Source: Agelas oroides
Lineage: Eukaryota; Porifera; Demospongiae; Agelasida; Agelasidae
Length of the DNA stretch: 64,000 nt
NCBI GenBank assembly: GCA_949130485.1
Contig: OX422184.1
Location: forward strand, 17,298,324-17,362,323
Direction: 5' to 3'
Positions 31,154-44,400 of the stretch are shown here, one piece after another. Position 1 is the stretch's first letter. Every line of letters starts with the position of its first letter. A program made the translations under genes and the position numbers. The notes beneath the pieces are model-generated. The model saw nothing but the letters and a program-made list of their open reading frames with translations. It did not search any database and was not told the DNA's origin.

Positions 31154-33676
31154 GGGCATTACAGACTCTGAGATTCTAGTAACAGTTTTTGAATCAAGTA
31201 ACAAACAGCACATGAGCTACAACTAGTGAACTAACTTCAAACCAAGTATCATTGATGCAACTCTACAGACTCACTGCATAATAGTTTGCATTTTCATTTT
31301 ACACAACCCTCCTATTTTGGGTAATTTAGAACACCTACTACAAAGTGCAGCTGAAGCTAGTGGCCCTGGGGATATTTCGGAACACCTACTGCTGAAGTAG
31401 AAGAAGGACGCAAGTCGCTATGATTTTCTATCGATACTTTGGTTAGTTATTGTAGAGTAAAGATGAGAATAAATATATATTTTCTGGGTACTAAGGCCAA
31501 AGCAGGAAAATTTCCTGTTTCTCATCCACCGCCCGCATTGATTTCCTGCAACTCACTCTACAGAAAACACGAATTGTTTACGCATTACTTGTGGAATGAA
31601 TTAAGGTAAACTTTGTGCTAGCCTGGTGAGGTTGGCTTTCACACATGGCCTACTGATGTACTAAGAAAACTTACCTCCCTGTTTAGTCTCGAACCCAGAC
31701 CCCCCCCTTCAACCCTCCAAGAGGAAAGGGGGATCTGGTGAATATAGTACAATGTACTTCCGTGGAATTTCCAGCCGGACAATCTGACCTTACCACAAAC
31801 CTCTTAGCTTTACAGAACTACTTAGCACACCTCCAATTTGCTGAAACCCAGCAACTTCGCAGAATCCATAGCAACAGCTAGCCCATGATGTGAGGTATTT
31901 GCAAGACCTTCCTTTCCTCTTTGGAGGAGGGTCTCGGTATGCTTTAAATCTAACGTTATGTGTAAATGTGTGCCTATCATTGCAACAAATTTTTATTATA
32001 TAAGGAATGCAGTATCATGAATGAAACATTCTGATACTATCCTTTATACATTTTTGCGTAATGTTAGATTTATAGGGCATGTCCTCTTGGAGTACCGTAT
32101 TTATTCAAATCAAATGCATGCAAGTGAAACAATTTGAGTGGGCATGCATTAAGTTAAATCCACCCATGAATTGAATTTCTTGCATTAGATTAGATAATGC
32201 ATTGCAATGGATTCAAACAGAAATGCAAAGAGTTCTTGGCCTCCACTTTGCAGTCTTGTCCAGAAGTGATCTTGCAAACAGCTGAAGGAGAACATTTATG
32301 GGATAGCTCTTTCTCCTGGAAATTGTGCCCTTTGTTGTCATAAACTGACTGGTACAACTGAGAGGCTTCATTCCTGGTTTTGCACTAAATTGGATCAACC
32401 CAAAATTAATTTAGTGGCTGCTTGCACAGAGTTGGATCAACCCATAAATTCTCAGAATTGAATTTCTTGTGCTAGATTGGATCATGCGTTTTATTTGAGT
32501 AGATACTGTTTGCCCTGTACTGGCTTTGATGCATGGTCTAGTGAGTGCTGATGTAGCCTCATACCCAGGCCGTTTGTAATTAATGGACGGCCTGGGTACG
32601 AGGCTGACGCTGATGTAGTAAGAAGACTTACCTCTCTTGGAAGTAGCAGAAGGAGTAGGTGTTCCAAAATACCCCCATGTTCCGAGTTACCCACAATTCC
32701 GTTACTATCTGAATACTTTCCTTGCATAATTGGAGTATTAAACTGTGCAAGGGCTGAAGAAGTGGTCACTCACATTTAATAGCAATGTTCTTCGTTATGC
32801 ACCTATTATGCCCACACTACCCACCACTGGGGATATAGTGGGGCAAGGTGGAGATTTGACTAATTACAACATTAATTGCCCTAGTATATGGAGCATCTCC
32901 TATAATCAAATCCCCTTGCAGAAGGGGGGGGGGGGGGGGGGGCGATTACTGGGGATTTGACACACACAGTCTATACAGTATACGAAGAACATTGCTGTAT
33001 TCAAGACATATTCAGAGGTAATCAAGTTCTCAACTATAGGGATAACGTTATCTCTTTCGCTCAATTCCCCTATAGTGTCCCTGTATCAGGGGATGGAGGG
33101 GTAGTGGAGCAAGGTGTAGCCTCATACCCAGGCCGTTTGTAATGAACAGCCAGGATGCAAGGCTAGGCAAAGTGGGGATTTGACAACGTCAATAATTGCT
33201 CCTATATGTACCTGGAGCTGACTGTAATTGCGGAAGGTGGGGGATTTGACACATATAGTCAGTATGTGGAAAATATAGTCGTATTTGAGACGTCCTGAGA
33301 TGTAATCAAATTCCCAACTATAGGGGCTGCCTCTTCAGTCAACACCCAACATACATAATGTTGCGGCAACTGGTTCTGACACTACAAGTATACATGTGTA
33401 GTTTCATACCCAGGTCATTTGTACCTGCACAGTATGACGTGTGCAAATATAGTCACAGATGCTAGAGCATACATGCCTCCCAGGAAGCAAGTGAAACAGT
33501 AAAGGTCTGTGTCTTGGTGAGATATCATCATTGCCCCAAGTCGTCCTTTTGTGATTTGATCATCAGACTTCACTCTCCTGCTTGAACACCAGTCTCCATG
33601 GTTACTCATTTTTCTCTGTTGTTGCAGTCACTTAAGCCCATTTACACACATGAACCCAGATTAGTTTAATCCGGGT
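31154..33676. other. Repeat-rich spacer without a supported gene
   Basis: It holds eroded TAGCCTCA...AGGCT hairpins at about 32,553-32,605 and 33,118-33,162 (flanks GTGCTGATG/ACGCTGATG and AGCAAGGTG/GGCAAAGTG, seven of nine matching). It also holds a G20-type run near 32,925 and several short palindromes. ORFs here are short and unconvincing. Confidence 0.5.
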
Positions 33677-33930
33677 TAGTCTCCCAAAACGCGGAAAGAG
33701 GGTCTGGTGTTCTGAACGACTTTTCTTGTCACATGGGGTGGGGTCGAATGGCATAAAGAATGTAAATGCATTCCCCATGCACTGCATGCATACTAGATCT
33801 CGTGCACATATAATTACATGTTCTGCAATCTGATTCGAGCTCTCAGATCAGGGAGCTGTGACTAGAAAAGTCGCTCAGAACACCAGACCCTCTCTCTCAC
33901 ACGTACGGGGAGGGTCTGGGCAGGAGACTA
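33677..33930. mobile_element. TAGTCTCC MITE, 254 bp, 9-bp duplication
   Basis: TAGTCTCC ... GGAGACTA ends, flanked by exact AATCCGGGT at 33,668-33,676 and 33,931-33,939. Inner arms contain AGAGGGTCTGGTGTTCTGA and its complement. It links the TAGTCTCG and TAGTCTGG end types. Confidence 0.88.
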
Positions 33931-34861
33931 AATCCGGGTTGGGATCTGGGTTGTGAATGGGGCTTTACTCGTTTTTGTTTGCTGTTGCAGTCACTTGTAC
34001 CCTAGTCTTGTATCCAGACCTTCTCAAGAGGAAAAGAGATTGAGTGATTCAAGCAAATCCTTGGGCTCTTTTCAAATTTCAGAGCAACCAATGAAATCAC
34101 AGAGTAGCATTTATTGGCAAAGGTGGAATATTTTGGTAGTGATGAGAAATGGCACATAAATGTACCAACACAAACTAATGCTATCTTCAGCACAAGCCAA
34201 TTTGTATTCCTACATCTACGTACAACTGCAAGGCTTCAGCACTTGTGCAAACCCAAGGATGTTGGCTTGTGTCACTAGACTCTCAACAAATAAGGAAGGG
34301 GATTCTAGTGTGGGGGGATACTCTGTGGAATGCAAAAAATAATTGCTGTAATGCCAGTAGATTATTCTGTTCCAGGACTGCTTCATAATCTTCTAGCCTC
34401 GTTCCCAGGCCTTCCCACCACCCAGTTTTTACAGTATGCAAAAACGGAGGGAGAAGGCCTGGAGATTTAGTCACATGCCTGGTAATGTGACATAGAAAGA
34501 CGTAGTTCGTACATAAACACTAGTCAGACTCTCACACGAAAAGCGGGAGAGAGTCTGGTGACACTGCACATTGAGTTGGTGTTGCACTGTCAGCAAGTCA
34601 GTAGGTAATTAAGTAGGTGCAAGCAAGTGTGCCATTGACAGGGAAGTCATGTAAGTGACATTGAAGCCAGACTTTCAACAACTGCTAATTATCGCCCACG
34701 GAAATTCTGTGGCCTATTAGCACCAACTCAATATGTGAGAGACACCAGACTCTCTCCTGCTTTTTGTGTGAGAGTCTGGCTCCGTGAGACTAAAACGCTA
34801 AGCTGATCACTATTAGTATCACATTTCTACCTGCTACTGTCATTCCACAGTACACACCATA

Positions 34862-35264
34862 CCGTAAAATCGGGATATTTAGCACTGGTGCCTATTTTCG
34901 AAATTAGCAGCCAGAATGGGTGCGTATTTTCAAGGGGTGCTTATTTTCATGGCGTGCGAATAAACGCATGTAATTTTCTGGTAGTCGGCAGTTGTGTGGG
35001 AACGGATTAGCTGTGATATATTTTAGGCCTAGAGCTTTCTCTGCTAATTTCTGGCAATAGCTTGCTTACAATCGGAGATAGACACTGGCGAAAATTAGCC
35101 GCTACGTTCAAATTAGCAAATTAACTTCCGTTTGCACGGTAACGGGTGCCTTTTTATGTGGAGTGCCTATTTTTGTATGGGTGCTTATAAACGCGATGCG
35201 GATGTGGTGCCTATAATCATGGGGTGATTATTTTGTGTGGGTGCTTATTATCCGGATTTTACGG
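34862..35264. mobile_element. TA-flanked MITE with CCGTAAAATC ends
   Basis: CCGTAAAATCGGGATA ... TATCCGGATTTTACGG between TA dinucleotides. The interior repeats GTGCCTATTTT/GTGCTTATT words. A second copy begins at about 63,832 near the window end. This is the Tc1/mariner-like MITE pattern. Confidence 0.75.
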
Positions 35265-35303
35265 TAGTATGTGCAGAACATTCAAGTCCTTTGACCATCA
35301 TAC

Positions 35304-35417
35304 CTCTTGCAGTACACATTGCTTCAGCAATGTTCTTCTTCCCAACAGTGGCCAAAGTCCTAGCCAACTTCTCATAAGTTGCACTAGTGTCCATTCTTAG
35401 CCAGGTGTTCATATTAT
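35304..35417 (-). CDS. Exon with death-domain-like C-terminal sequence
   Basis: The minus strand reads, after a CCAG acceptor, NMNTWLRMDTSATYEKLART then LATVGKKNIAEAMCTAR, ending at a GTATGA donor. The helix pattern W-L...Y-x-x-L-x-x-A-L-x-x-x-G-x-x-x-I-A resembles the last helices of death domains. Only this exon is recognisable; its partners should lie further left on the minus strand or outside. Repeats border it on both sides (MITE ending 35,264; half MITE at 35,432-35,458). Confidence 0.45.
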
Positions 35418-35496
35418 CTGGTGCACGGCTGCGAGCGGTGTGGCCTGGGAACGAGGCTATACAGTATGTATATAAGCTGTGTATCTATTTTCGCAG

Positions 35497-38400
35497 AGTG
35501 GTTGACTGTACCTGGTTCTTTCACTGTCCCTGGGAAAGGTGAGTTGTAGTTACTAGTTTCACTGATTGATTAGATCATAGCAACGTGTGAATGTATACTG
35601 CCAAACCTTCAAAACTGTTCTCACTTCACTCCCTCCCTCCCCTCTACTTCTCTCCCCTCTCCCTTTCACCCTCGCTCGTCTTTCCATCCCTCCTTGACCC
35701 CTCCCTCTCTTCCTCTCTCCATCGCTCCATGTCTCGCTCCATCTCTCCCTCCCTCCCTCCCTCCCTCCCTCCCTCCCTCCCTCCCTCCCTTCCCTTCCTC
35801 TCTCTTCCATCCCTCCTCCCATCTCTCGCTCACTCACTGCAGATGAGAAGAAGCTACTCAGAATTCCGTATGGTGACCTGGATATGACAAAGGTAGTGGG
35901 TGTTGGTGGTTTTGGAGTTGTGTACCGTGCAATGTGGAAGTCTCAGCGGATGATTGTGGCCATAAAGAAAATACAGAACATTGGAACAGAGTCTCAGCGA
36001 CTAGGAGAAAAGGAGGTGGGTGACAGGAATTGGTGCAAACAGTTCGCCAGTGGACATGAAATTTTCACTATATTCGCAGTTGGACTCATACCATTAAAAT
36101 ATTATTTGCAAGATAATCATTGCTACATGGCGTGTGTGCACGCGCTAGCCACGGGGATAGTGTCCACAGAAATTTAATCCCCCAATTGTTTGCTAATACA
36201 TTGCATCGTGCCTCCGGGAATATTTTCGACTGCGGAAATTTTCCGTCCTACAGTTTTATTATTTAATTTGTGCAAACAGTTCTCCAGTGTATTATGCTAC
36301 ACGTTTAGTGGTTATACCACCTCACATGAGAATAAAAATACGTATGTTGGTATCAGCCTATTTAGAAACCGGGTTAGTTTAACAGGATTAGCAGGGTTTC
36401 ATACGGAGGGTGGGGGGACGCACTGGGATTTCCTCCCCCCAGTCAGAGTCCTCCCCCCCCCCCCAGAAATTTGCAAATTATGATGTCATAATTGCCTCAA
36501 CAGCTACAATAGGGAGCACAATTATAGACTCGTTTCTGGTCCTTAAATACGTCCAGAAAATGTAGCGGGTGCACCAACACACGCCCTTTGCACGCATCAA
36601 CATTTCACCTCCCCCCCCCCCCCCCCCGCCCAAGGAAAAAAATCCTGTATGAAACTCTGATTAGGATTCCAATTTAAAGTGTTCACACATGCTGCGTTTG
36701 AATGTGCAATGAGATCCAGGTTTGTATGATAAAATCATTATCACCATCGTACCGAGCAATAGCAAAAAAAACTGCTCAGGGTATATTTATAATTATGTCT
36801 AAAATGTGAAGCATTGTAAAGCTATCCTAGACTATTCATTAGATCTCTAAGCTTAATTCCTTATTCAAGCCAAAACTGGAACAGATTGCCAAGATGTAAT
36901 GGCCCATATAGCTACCATGCCATGACATCACAAACACACAAAGTCACCACAAGTCAGAGAGCTATGTAAAAATGTAAACTGTGGCTGTTCATCAGGGAAG
37001 AAGCTGGAGACACACTGCTCCTGTGACCCTCTGGGGAAAATTATTTAAGTGGTTTAAGTCACCACTTCCTTATGGTTAAAGTTTCCTTCTGACCTACTTT
37101 GTTCCATTTCCTGTTAGGTTAGAATCTGATTGGTTTCTAGGGACGATGTAATTGATGGTCACTCTTCAAACTGAAGAAAACAATAAAAGGCCTGGAAACG
37201 AAGCTAACTCATTTATTTATTGCAATGTGGACTCATTTACTTGCATCTTGGGGGGGGAGGGGATTGTTTTGGGTAGCAATACATTGCTAAGATGAACATA
37301 CCCCTTGTCCCGCAGGTGAGGCTGCTGAATTCGCTCAACCATCCATACATTGTCCGGTTCTACGGTATTGTCATCGACAAACCGGTCTATGTTGCTGGGG
37401 ACACTTTCGTGGTCACAGGTATGGTGAATTGATGGCTAATCTCGTGCCTTAGACAACCCTCTCACAAGGGGGATCATCTGGTGACTATTGAGCATATTTC
37501 CTGGTTGTGCTGAGTCAGCAGTACCAATTCTAACCCATCGTTCTGTTTACCTCACAGAGTTTGCTGACAATGGTTCACTTGATAAGCATATCCAGCAGCA
37601 CAAGGAGCGACCTAACTTTGAGCAAAGCCTGAAGTGGGCCAAGCAAGTTGCACAAGGTATATACGTTAGTACAGCAATGAGTAATAAAGTGACAGGAAGG
37701 GGGAACAATCCTCACTGACCTTTGTCCTCCAATGATGTAGTGCATGGCTATAAGTATTAGCATTGTTTTGCTCTTGCTTCACTTGACCCCGGATGATGAC
37801 TGGTCAAATCAAAGGTAAAAGTTGTCAATAATAGAAATCTCTTTCCATGGACAAATAATAGACAACTTTATTTCCCAGACTGTGGAATAGACAACATGGC
37901 TACTGACGACACTGAACGAAATGACGTCATAAGATAGTGTGTTCTCTGGATGAGAAATTTTTCTAAATCGGTGTCATTAAGTATCACTTGAGTACAATTA
38001 GGAGTGCAAAAAGTGTCTGTTATATGGAGTAGCTAGCCTTGTTCCCAGGCCCAACCCAGCTTTCCATCACTTGCAGTACGGAAATATGTCATTCACGCGT
38101 GGGGAGAGCCTGGGAACGAGGCTATATCTCGGAGGGTTGTCCAGTGTTGCCTTCAAATGTCACAGAATAACCCAGGATCATCCTAGGATATTATGCTTCC
38201 TACACTTTCATAAGACCCAGGATAACCCAGGATGTCTGACTAATTCTGTGTTTAAGCCTGACATATACACCAAGATGTCTGACTTAAAGGACTGATCCGG
38301 GGATCGTCCACAGTTTGACAAGGATGTCCACGCATGGTGGCTCCACACTCTAACTCCGGAGGATCCCTAGTTGGCTGATCCGGGGATCATCCCTGGATTG

Positions 38401-41400
38401 GCAAGGATGTCCACACATGGTGGCTCCACGTTCTAACTCCGGAGGATCCCTAGTTGGCTGATCTGGGGATCATCCATGGATTGGCAAAGATGTCCACACA
38501 TAGTGGCTCCACACTCTAACTCCGGAGGATCCCTAGTTGGCTGATCCGGGGATCATCCACGGATTGGCAAGGATGTCTACACATGGTGGCTCCACACTCT
38601 AACTCCGGAGGATCCCTAGTTGGCTGATCCGGGGATCATCCCTGGATTGGCAAGTATGTCCACACATGGTGGCTCTACACTGTAACTCCGGAGGATCCCT
38701 AGTTGGCTGATCTGGGGATCATCCCTGGATTGGCAGTGATGTCCACACATAGTGGCTCCACACTCTAACTCCGGAGGATCCCTAGTTGGCTGATCCGGGG
38801 ATCATCCACGGATTGGCAAGGATGTCTACACATGGTGGCTCCACACTCTAACTCCGGAGGATCCCTAGTTGGCTGATCCGGGGATCATCCCTGGATTGGC
38901 AAGTATGTCCACACTAGCCTCGTTCCCAGGCCCCGCCCAGCTTTCCGTCGCTTATTAGTACGGCTTTTCCGTACTGCAAGCGACGGAAAGCTGGGCGGGG
39001 CCTGGGAACGAGGCTATGTCCACACATGGTGGCTCTACACTGTAACTCCGGAGGATCCCTAGTTGGCTGATCCGGGGATCATCCCTGGATTGGCAGTGAT
39101 GTCCACACATGGTGGCTCCACACTCTAACTCCGGAGGATCCCTAGTTGGCTGATCCGGGGATCATCCACGGATTGGCAAGGATGTCCACACATGGTGGCT
39201 CCACTCTCTAACTCCGGAGGATCCCTAGTTGGCTGATCCGGGGATCATCCCTGGATTGGCAAGGATGTCTACACATGGTGGCTCCACACTCTAACTCCGG
39301 AGGATCCCTAGTTGGCTGATCCGGGGATCATCCACGGATTGGCAAGGATGTCCACACATGGTGGCTCCACTCTCTAACTCCGGAGGATCCCTAGTTGGCT
39401 GATGTCCACACATGGTGGCTCCACTCTCTAACTCCGGAGGATCCCTAGTTGGCTGATGTCCACACATGGCGGTTCCACACTATAACTCCTTAGCTGACTG
39501 ATCATGGATCATTGATGTAAATGCCCACAAGTGGGTACATTCCAACTACAAAGGATCCTAACCCGACTTCTAGTATTGTAGATTATTTTGCTATCTACAT
39601 CCATCACTAAGTCGAGAGGATAGTAGTCTATGTAATTTTGCACGAACTCCAATGATAATGATCATACAAGAACAATTGCAGCAGCAGTATCTATAAGAAT
39701 CCAGCATTTCGCAGCTTTGTCTCCTCTCTTTGGTTGTGGAGGTCGCAAATGTACAGTATAAAGAATATAAAATGACTTCTGTTCATTCTCCTGGTCATTT
39801 GACTATATCGTGATAGCCAGGAGAAAGTCTGTTCCCAGACTTCCAAGTCAACCTGCAAACTCAAACTCCATTTCAGGACATTCCCAGGAACTGATGAACT
39901 TGTAACACTTACTTGGTAAGATGATATACAAACAGCCCCATATCGAAGCCATCCCTGTGAAGTGGGGGGAGTCCTGCTACCTCTTTATTCTAATACAACT
40001 GCAGATCCAATCTAGCTGAAGAAATTCAGTTCTTGGAATTTTAGCTAATCCAATGGGAGGGAGTATTAGCCGCTCACAGCAAAGGGGTTGGAAGTTCCTG
40101 CATCTACACACTTCAGGGAAAGCCTAAGATGAAACTTGTTGAACTCATAGACACTACAAACTATAACAAGCTAATCACTATAAAATCTTTCATTCTGTAC
40201 TAGTACACCTGTTGTGCTTTTCTTGTATCCAGATCCAATTTAGTGGAAGTAATTGGATTCTTGGAATTTATATCTAATCATGTGGAAGCAGGCATTGAAA
40301 TTTCTTTTTTCTTCTTGGAATAAAGACGGTATTGCTTTTCATGATGTATGTGGAAATTGAATGGTCAGACCTAGTCTTGTACCCAGTCTCATTTCCTCTT
40401 AACGTATGCATGGGAGGAAATGAGTCTGGTAACATTGGGAGGTTGAAACCACTGACTTATGGCGCCTGAAATCGGGTGCGTCCAATCACCACATGGATGT
40501 GTGACCATCCAAAGGTATGGTGAACAAAATATTCCATCATTGCTTGCAGTACAAAGTGATCAGAGCAGTCACAAGGACATTGCAGGAGACAAGAATGATA
40601 ATAACAGCTGATAAGGCTTGAACTTTCTGTGAATATTGTAAGCTTACTTGCTTTGCATACTATGCTGGTTCTCAAGTCTTGAAGTTCTCGCACTAAAATT
40701 TAACTAAGAGTAACTGATGTTCTCTGCTGCTTTTCCCATGTTATACTTCCCCTATTGTTTTGAAACATGCGGATGTGGCCTTCCAGTGTGGTATACCCAG
40801 TGCAAATCACATGAATAATGATGTAGTTGAAGTAAACAACTTGCCTCCCCCTTCTCCCTCCCCTTCCCTCCCACTCACCCCCCCCCCCCCCCCCACCCCC
40901 CTAGATAGGGAGTGCTGAGGCGTCCCAGGATCATCCTGGCCTGTGAACTTGGACTACTCTGTATTTGAAGTAGCTAGGGGGTGCTGAGGGCATCCCTGGG
41001 GGGTGGTGAGGCATCAGGATCATCCTGGGATATCCTGGCCTGTGAACTTGTATTTGAAGTAGCTAGAGGGTGCTGAGGTATCCCAGGATCATCCTGGGAT
41101 ATCCTGGCCTGTGAACTTGGACTACTCCGTACCTGAAGTAGCTAGGGGTTGCTGAGGCATCCCAGGATCATCCTGGGATATCCTGGACTGTGAACTTGGA
41201 CTACTCCGTATTTGAAGTAGCTAGGGGGTGCTGAGGGCATCCCAGGATCATCCTGGGATATCCTGGCCTGTGAACTTGGACTACTCCATATTTGAAGTAG
41301 CTAGGGGTTGCTGAGGCATCCCAGGATCATCCTGGGATATCCTGGCCTGTGAACTTGGACTACTCCGTACTTGAAGTAGCTAGGGAGTGGTGAGGCATCC

Positions 41401-44400
41401 CAGGATCATCCTGGGATATCCTGGCCTGTGAACTTGGACTACTCCGTACTTGAAGTAGCTAGGGAGTGGTGAGGCATCAGGATCATCCTGGGATATCCTG
41501 GCCTGTGAACTTGTATTTGAAGTAGCTAGAGGGTGCTGAGGTATCCCAGGATCATCCTGGGATATCCAGGCCTGTGAACTTGGACTACTCCGTACCTGAA
41601 GTAGCTAGGGGTTGCTGAGGCATCCCAGGATCATCCTGGGATATCCTGGCCTGTGAACTTGGACTACTCCGTACTTGAAGTAGCTAGAGGGTGCTGAGGT
41701 ATCCCAGGATCATCCTGGGATATCCTGGCCTGTGAACTTGGACTACTCCGTACCTGAAGTAGCTAGGGGTTGCCGAGGCATCCCAGGATCATCCTGGGAT
41801 ATCCTGGCCTGTGAACTTGGACTACTCCGTACTTGAAGTAGCTAGGGGTTGCTGAGGCATCCCAGGATCATCCTGGGATATCCTGGCCTGTGAACTTGGA
41901 CTACTCCGTACTTGAAGTAGCTAGAGGGTGCTGAGGTATCCCAGGATCATCCTGGGATATCCTGGCCTGTGAACTTGGACTACTCCGTACTTGAAGTAGC
42001 TAGGGGGTGCTGAGGGCATCCCAGGATCATCCTGGGATATCCTGGCCTGTGAACTTGGACTACTCCATATTTGAAGTAGCTAGGGGTTGCTGAGGCATCC
42101 CAGGATCATCCTGGGATATCCTGGCCTGTGAACTTGGACTACTCCATATTTGAAGTAGCTAGGGGTTGCTGAGGCATCCCAGGATCATCCTGGGATATCC
42201 TGGCCTGTGAACTTGGACTACTCCGTACTTGAAGTAGCTAGGGGGTGCTGAGGCATCCCAGGATCATCCTGGGATATCTTGGCCTGTGAACTTGGACTAC
42301 TCCGTACTTGAAGTAGCTAGGGGGTGGTGAGGCATCAGGATCATCCTGGGATATCCTGGCCTGTGAACTTGTATTTGAAGTAGCTAGAGGGTGCTGAGGT
42401 ATCCCAGGATCATCCTGGGATATCCAGGCCTGTGAACTTGGACTACTCCGTACCTGAAGTAGCTTGGGGTTGCTGAGGCATCCCAGGATCATCCTGGGAT
42501 ATCCTGGACTGTGAACTTGGACTACTCCGTACTTGAAGTAGCTAGGGGGTGCTGAGGTATCAGGATCATCCTGGGATATCCTGGCCTGTGAACTTGGACT
42601 ACTCCGTACTTGAAGTAGCTAGGGGATGCTGAGGCATCCCAGGATCATCCTGGGATACTATGCTTCCTAGACTTTCCTAAGACCTTCTCTGACAATTGAA
42701 GGCAACACTGGACAAGAGTGGGGTCTCGGCTATTCAGGAGTTGCTTAAGGGGAGTTGACTGTACATCCCTCTAACGTCCCTTGTGATTGCTGTGCTTGTG
42801 TTTAATTTTTCACCCTAGCGATGCAGTACCTTCATGAGAGGAATATCACTCATCGAGATTTGAAATCAAGCAATGGTGAGCTTCTAATCACTCCTCTTAT
42901 CATGTTAATGCTCCATGGTAGATATCTTATTACTGCAACCATTTGAGCATGAGATGCCTGCCTGTGTACTTTTGTACAGTATACTTCCATACTTGCTTGC
43001 TTTAATTGCGAGTATAAAAATTTTGTGATTTTGAGTTCATTCTATTTAGCAAGTACTAGTGTTAGCGATGCCTCCCGGAACTTGAAGTTGGCGGGCAAGG
43101 TTTCGGCAACAATAACTGATTGCCAACTTTATCCCTGGTTCTTTAGAAGCTATGAAGGTAGGACAATGATCGAAAAGCAGAGTGTTTCTATAGGCCTGAA
43201 ACATGTCACAGCTGAGCAGAGAGTATATAGCTATTATAAACATGTATACTGCCAATCTGATAAACGAGTATATCCAGGTTCACAGGCCTCATGCAGTGGA
43301 TTCATACTCATATGTATTCTTTATGCACTGCATCATGCAGTACTTAAGCAATACGTCCCTCTGTGAATGCATATGAGGGGAATGTATGTGGCCTGGAAAT
43401 GAAGCTATATAGTTAATTTGGTACCCACACACAACTAAAATTGACTTTCAGATATGCCCTGTAGCCATGTTCACAGACTCCTATGCCAACCTCCCCCCAC
43501 CTCTCTCTCTCTTTCTCCCTCTCTACTACAGTTCTTCTTACATCAGACTACACAGCAAAGGTAAAGTAGAATGGTCATGTTCCTACGTCCCACCTTTCTG
43601 TCGCTTACAGTATGTTTAACCATACTGTTTCTGACTTATGCATGTAAGACACAAAACCTGGGCTCCTTTCTTCTCCCCTAATATTAACTACAACTGCCAG
43701 TGACACTGGTGGTAGTGAACTTGCTTCATCTGCTGTGTAGATCTGTGACCTTGGTTCGGCAAGAGTCTTGGACCACACAACCCAGCACAAGTCAATTGTT
43801 GGAACTCACAACTGGGCAGCACCAGAGGTGACATTGCTTGTAGTGTAGTCTTGTTAATGATTGCCCATGCAAAGTGCACTGTACAATAAGTGATAATGTT
43901 TGACTCAATGACAGAATATTGAGCTAAAACTTGAGATGGGTGCTCTTTCATGTGATCACTGAGAACCATAGTGGCACAGAATGATAACCAATATTGATGT
44001 TGAACTCAAACTGACACGGCAATTTTTTTGCCTTTGCTGCACAATTAGATATACATGTCCAGGCTTGCCAACAATGCATTGTTAGGGGGTGCAGTTAGGG
44101 TTAACTTAGGCTTGGGATTGGAGACAAAAGAAAGAACAAAAGGCACTACTAAGCCTGGCAATCCTGGACATCTCTCCAATTACAGCATTATGTACTTAAC
44201 GGTATAATCATTGCATGTTATGCTGCACGTTGGTATTGCTTCATTCTCCAAGTAATAAAGCTAGCGTACTCAAAACGTTGCAAAAAGAATAATTTAAAGT
44301 TCTTTGTCAGCAGTTCAACAAGCATTCAATATTGCTTCATGTGTGGGCACTCTTCTATGAGACTACAGTAATCATCACACTATGTACATGTGCCGTATTT

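Larger units (their letters stand above)
38137..42715. repeat. 4.6-kb satellite element with inverted ends inside kinase intron
   Basis: TTGTCCAGTGTTGCCTTCAA at 38,137 is matched by its complement ending at 42,715 (TTGAAGGCAACACTGGACAA). Between them are an 83-bp array, a 1.4-kb unique part (39,490-40,890, no gene, with a TAGTCTTG half hairpin near 40,374) and a 79-bp array. The GGATCATCC core and ATGCTTCCTASACTTTC occur near both ends. I found no target duplication. It occupies nearly the whole intron between exons 37,656 and 42,819. Confidence 0.8.

Noticed and set aside
35559..35887. Ser/Pro/Leu and Arg/Glu ORFs around 35,700
   Set aside because: Microsatellite (CCCT)n translations; the real coding exon is 35,843-36,015.
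40905..42660. Possible CRISPR-like array (regular units with palindromes)
   Set aside because: Units are contiguous 79-bp tandem copies without unique spacers, in an animal intron; it is a satellite.
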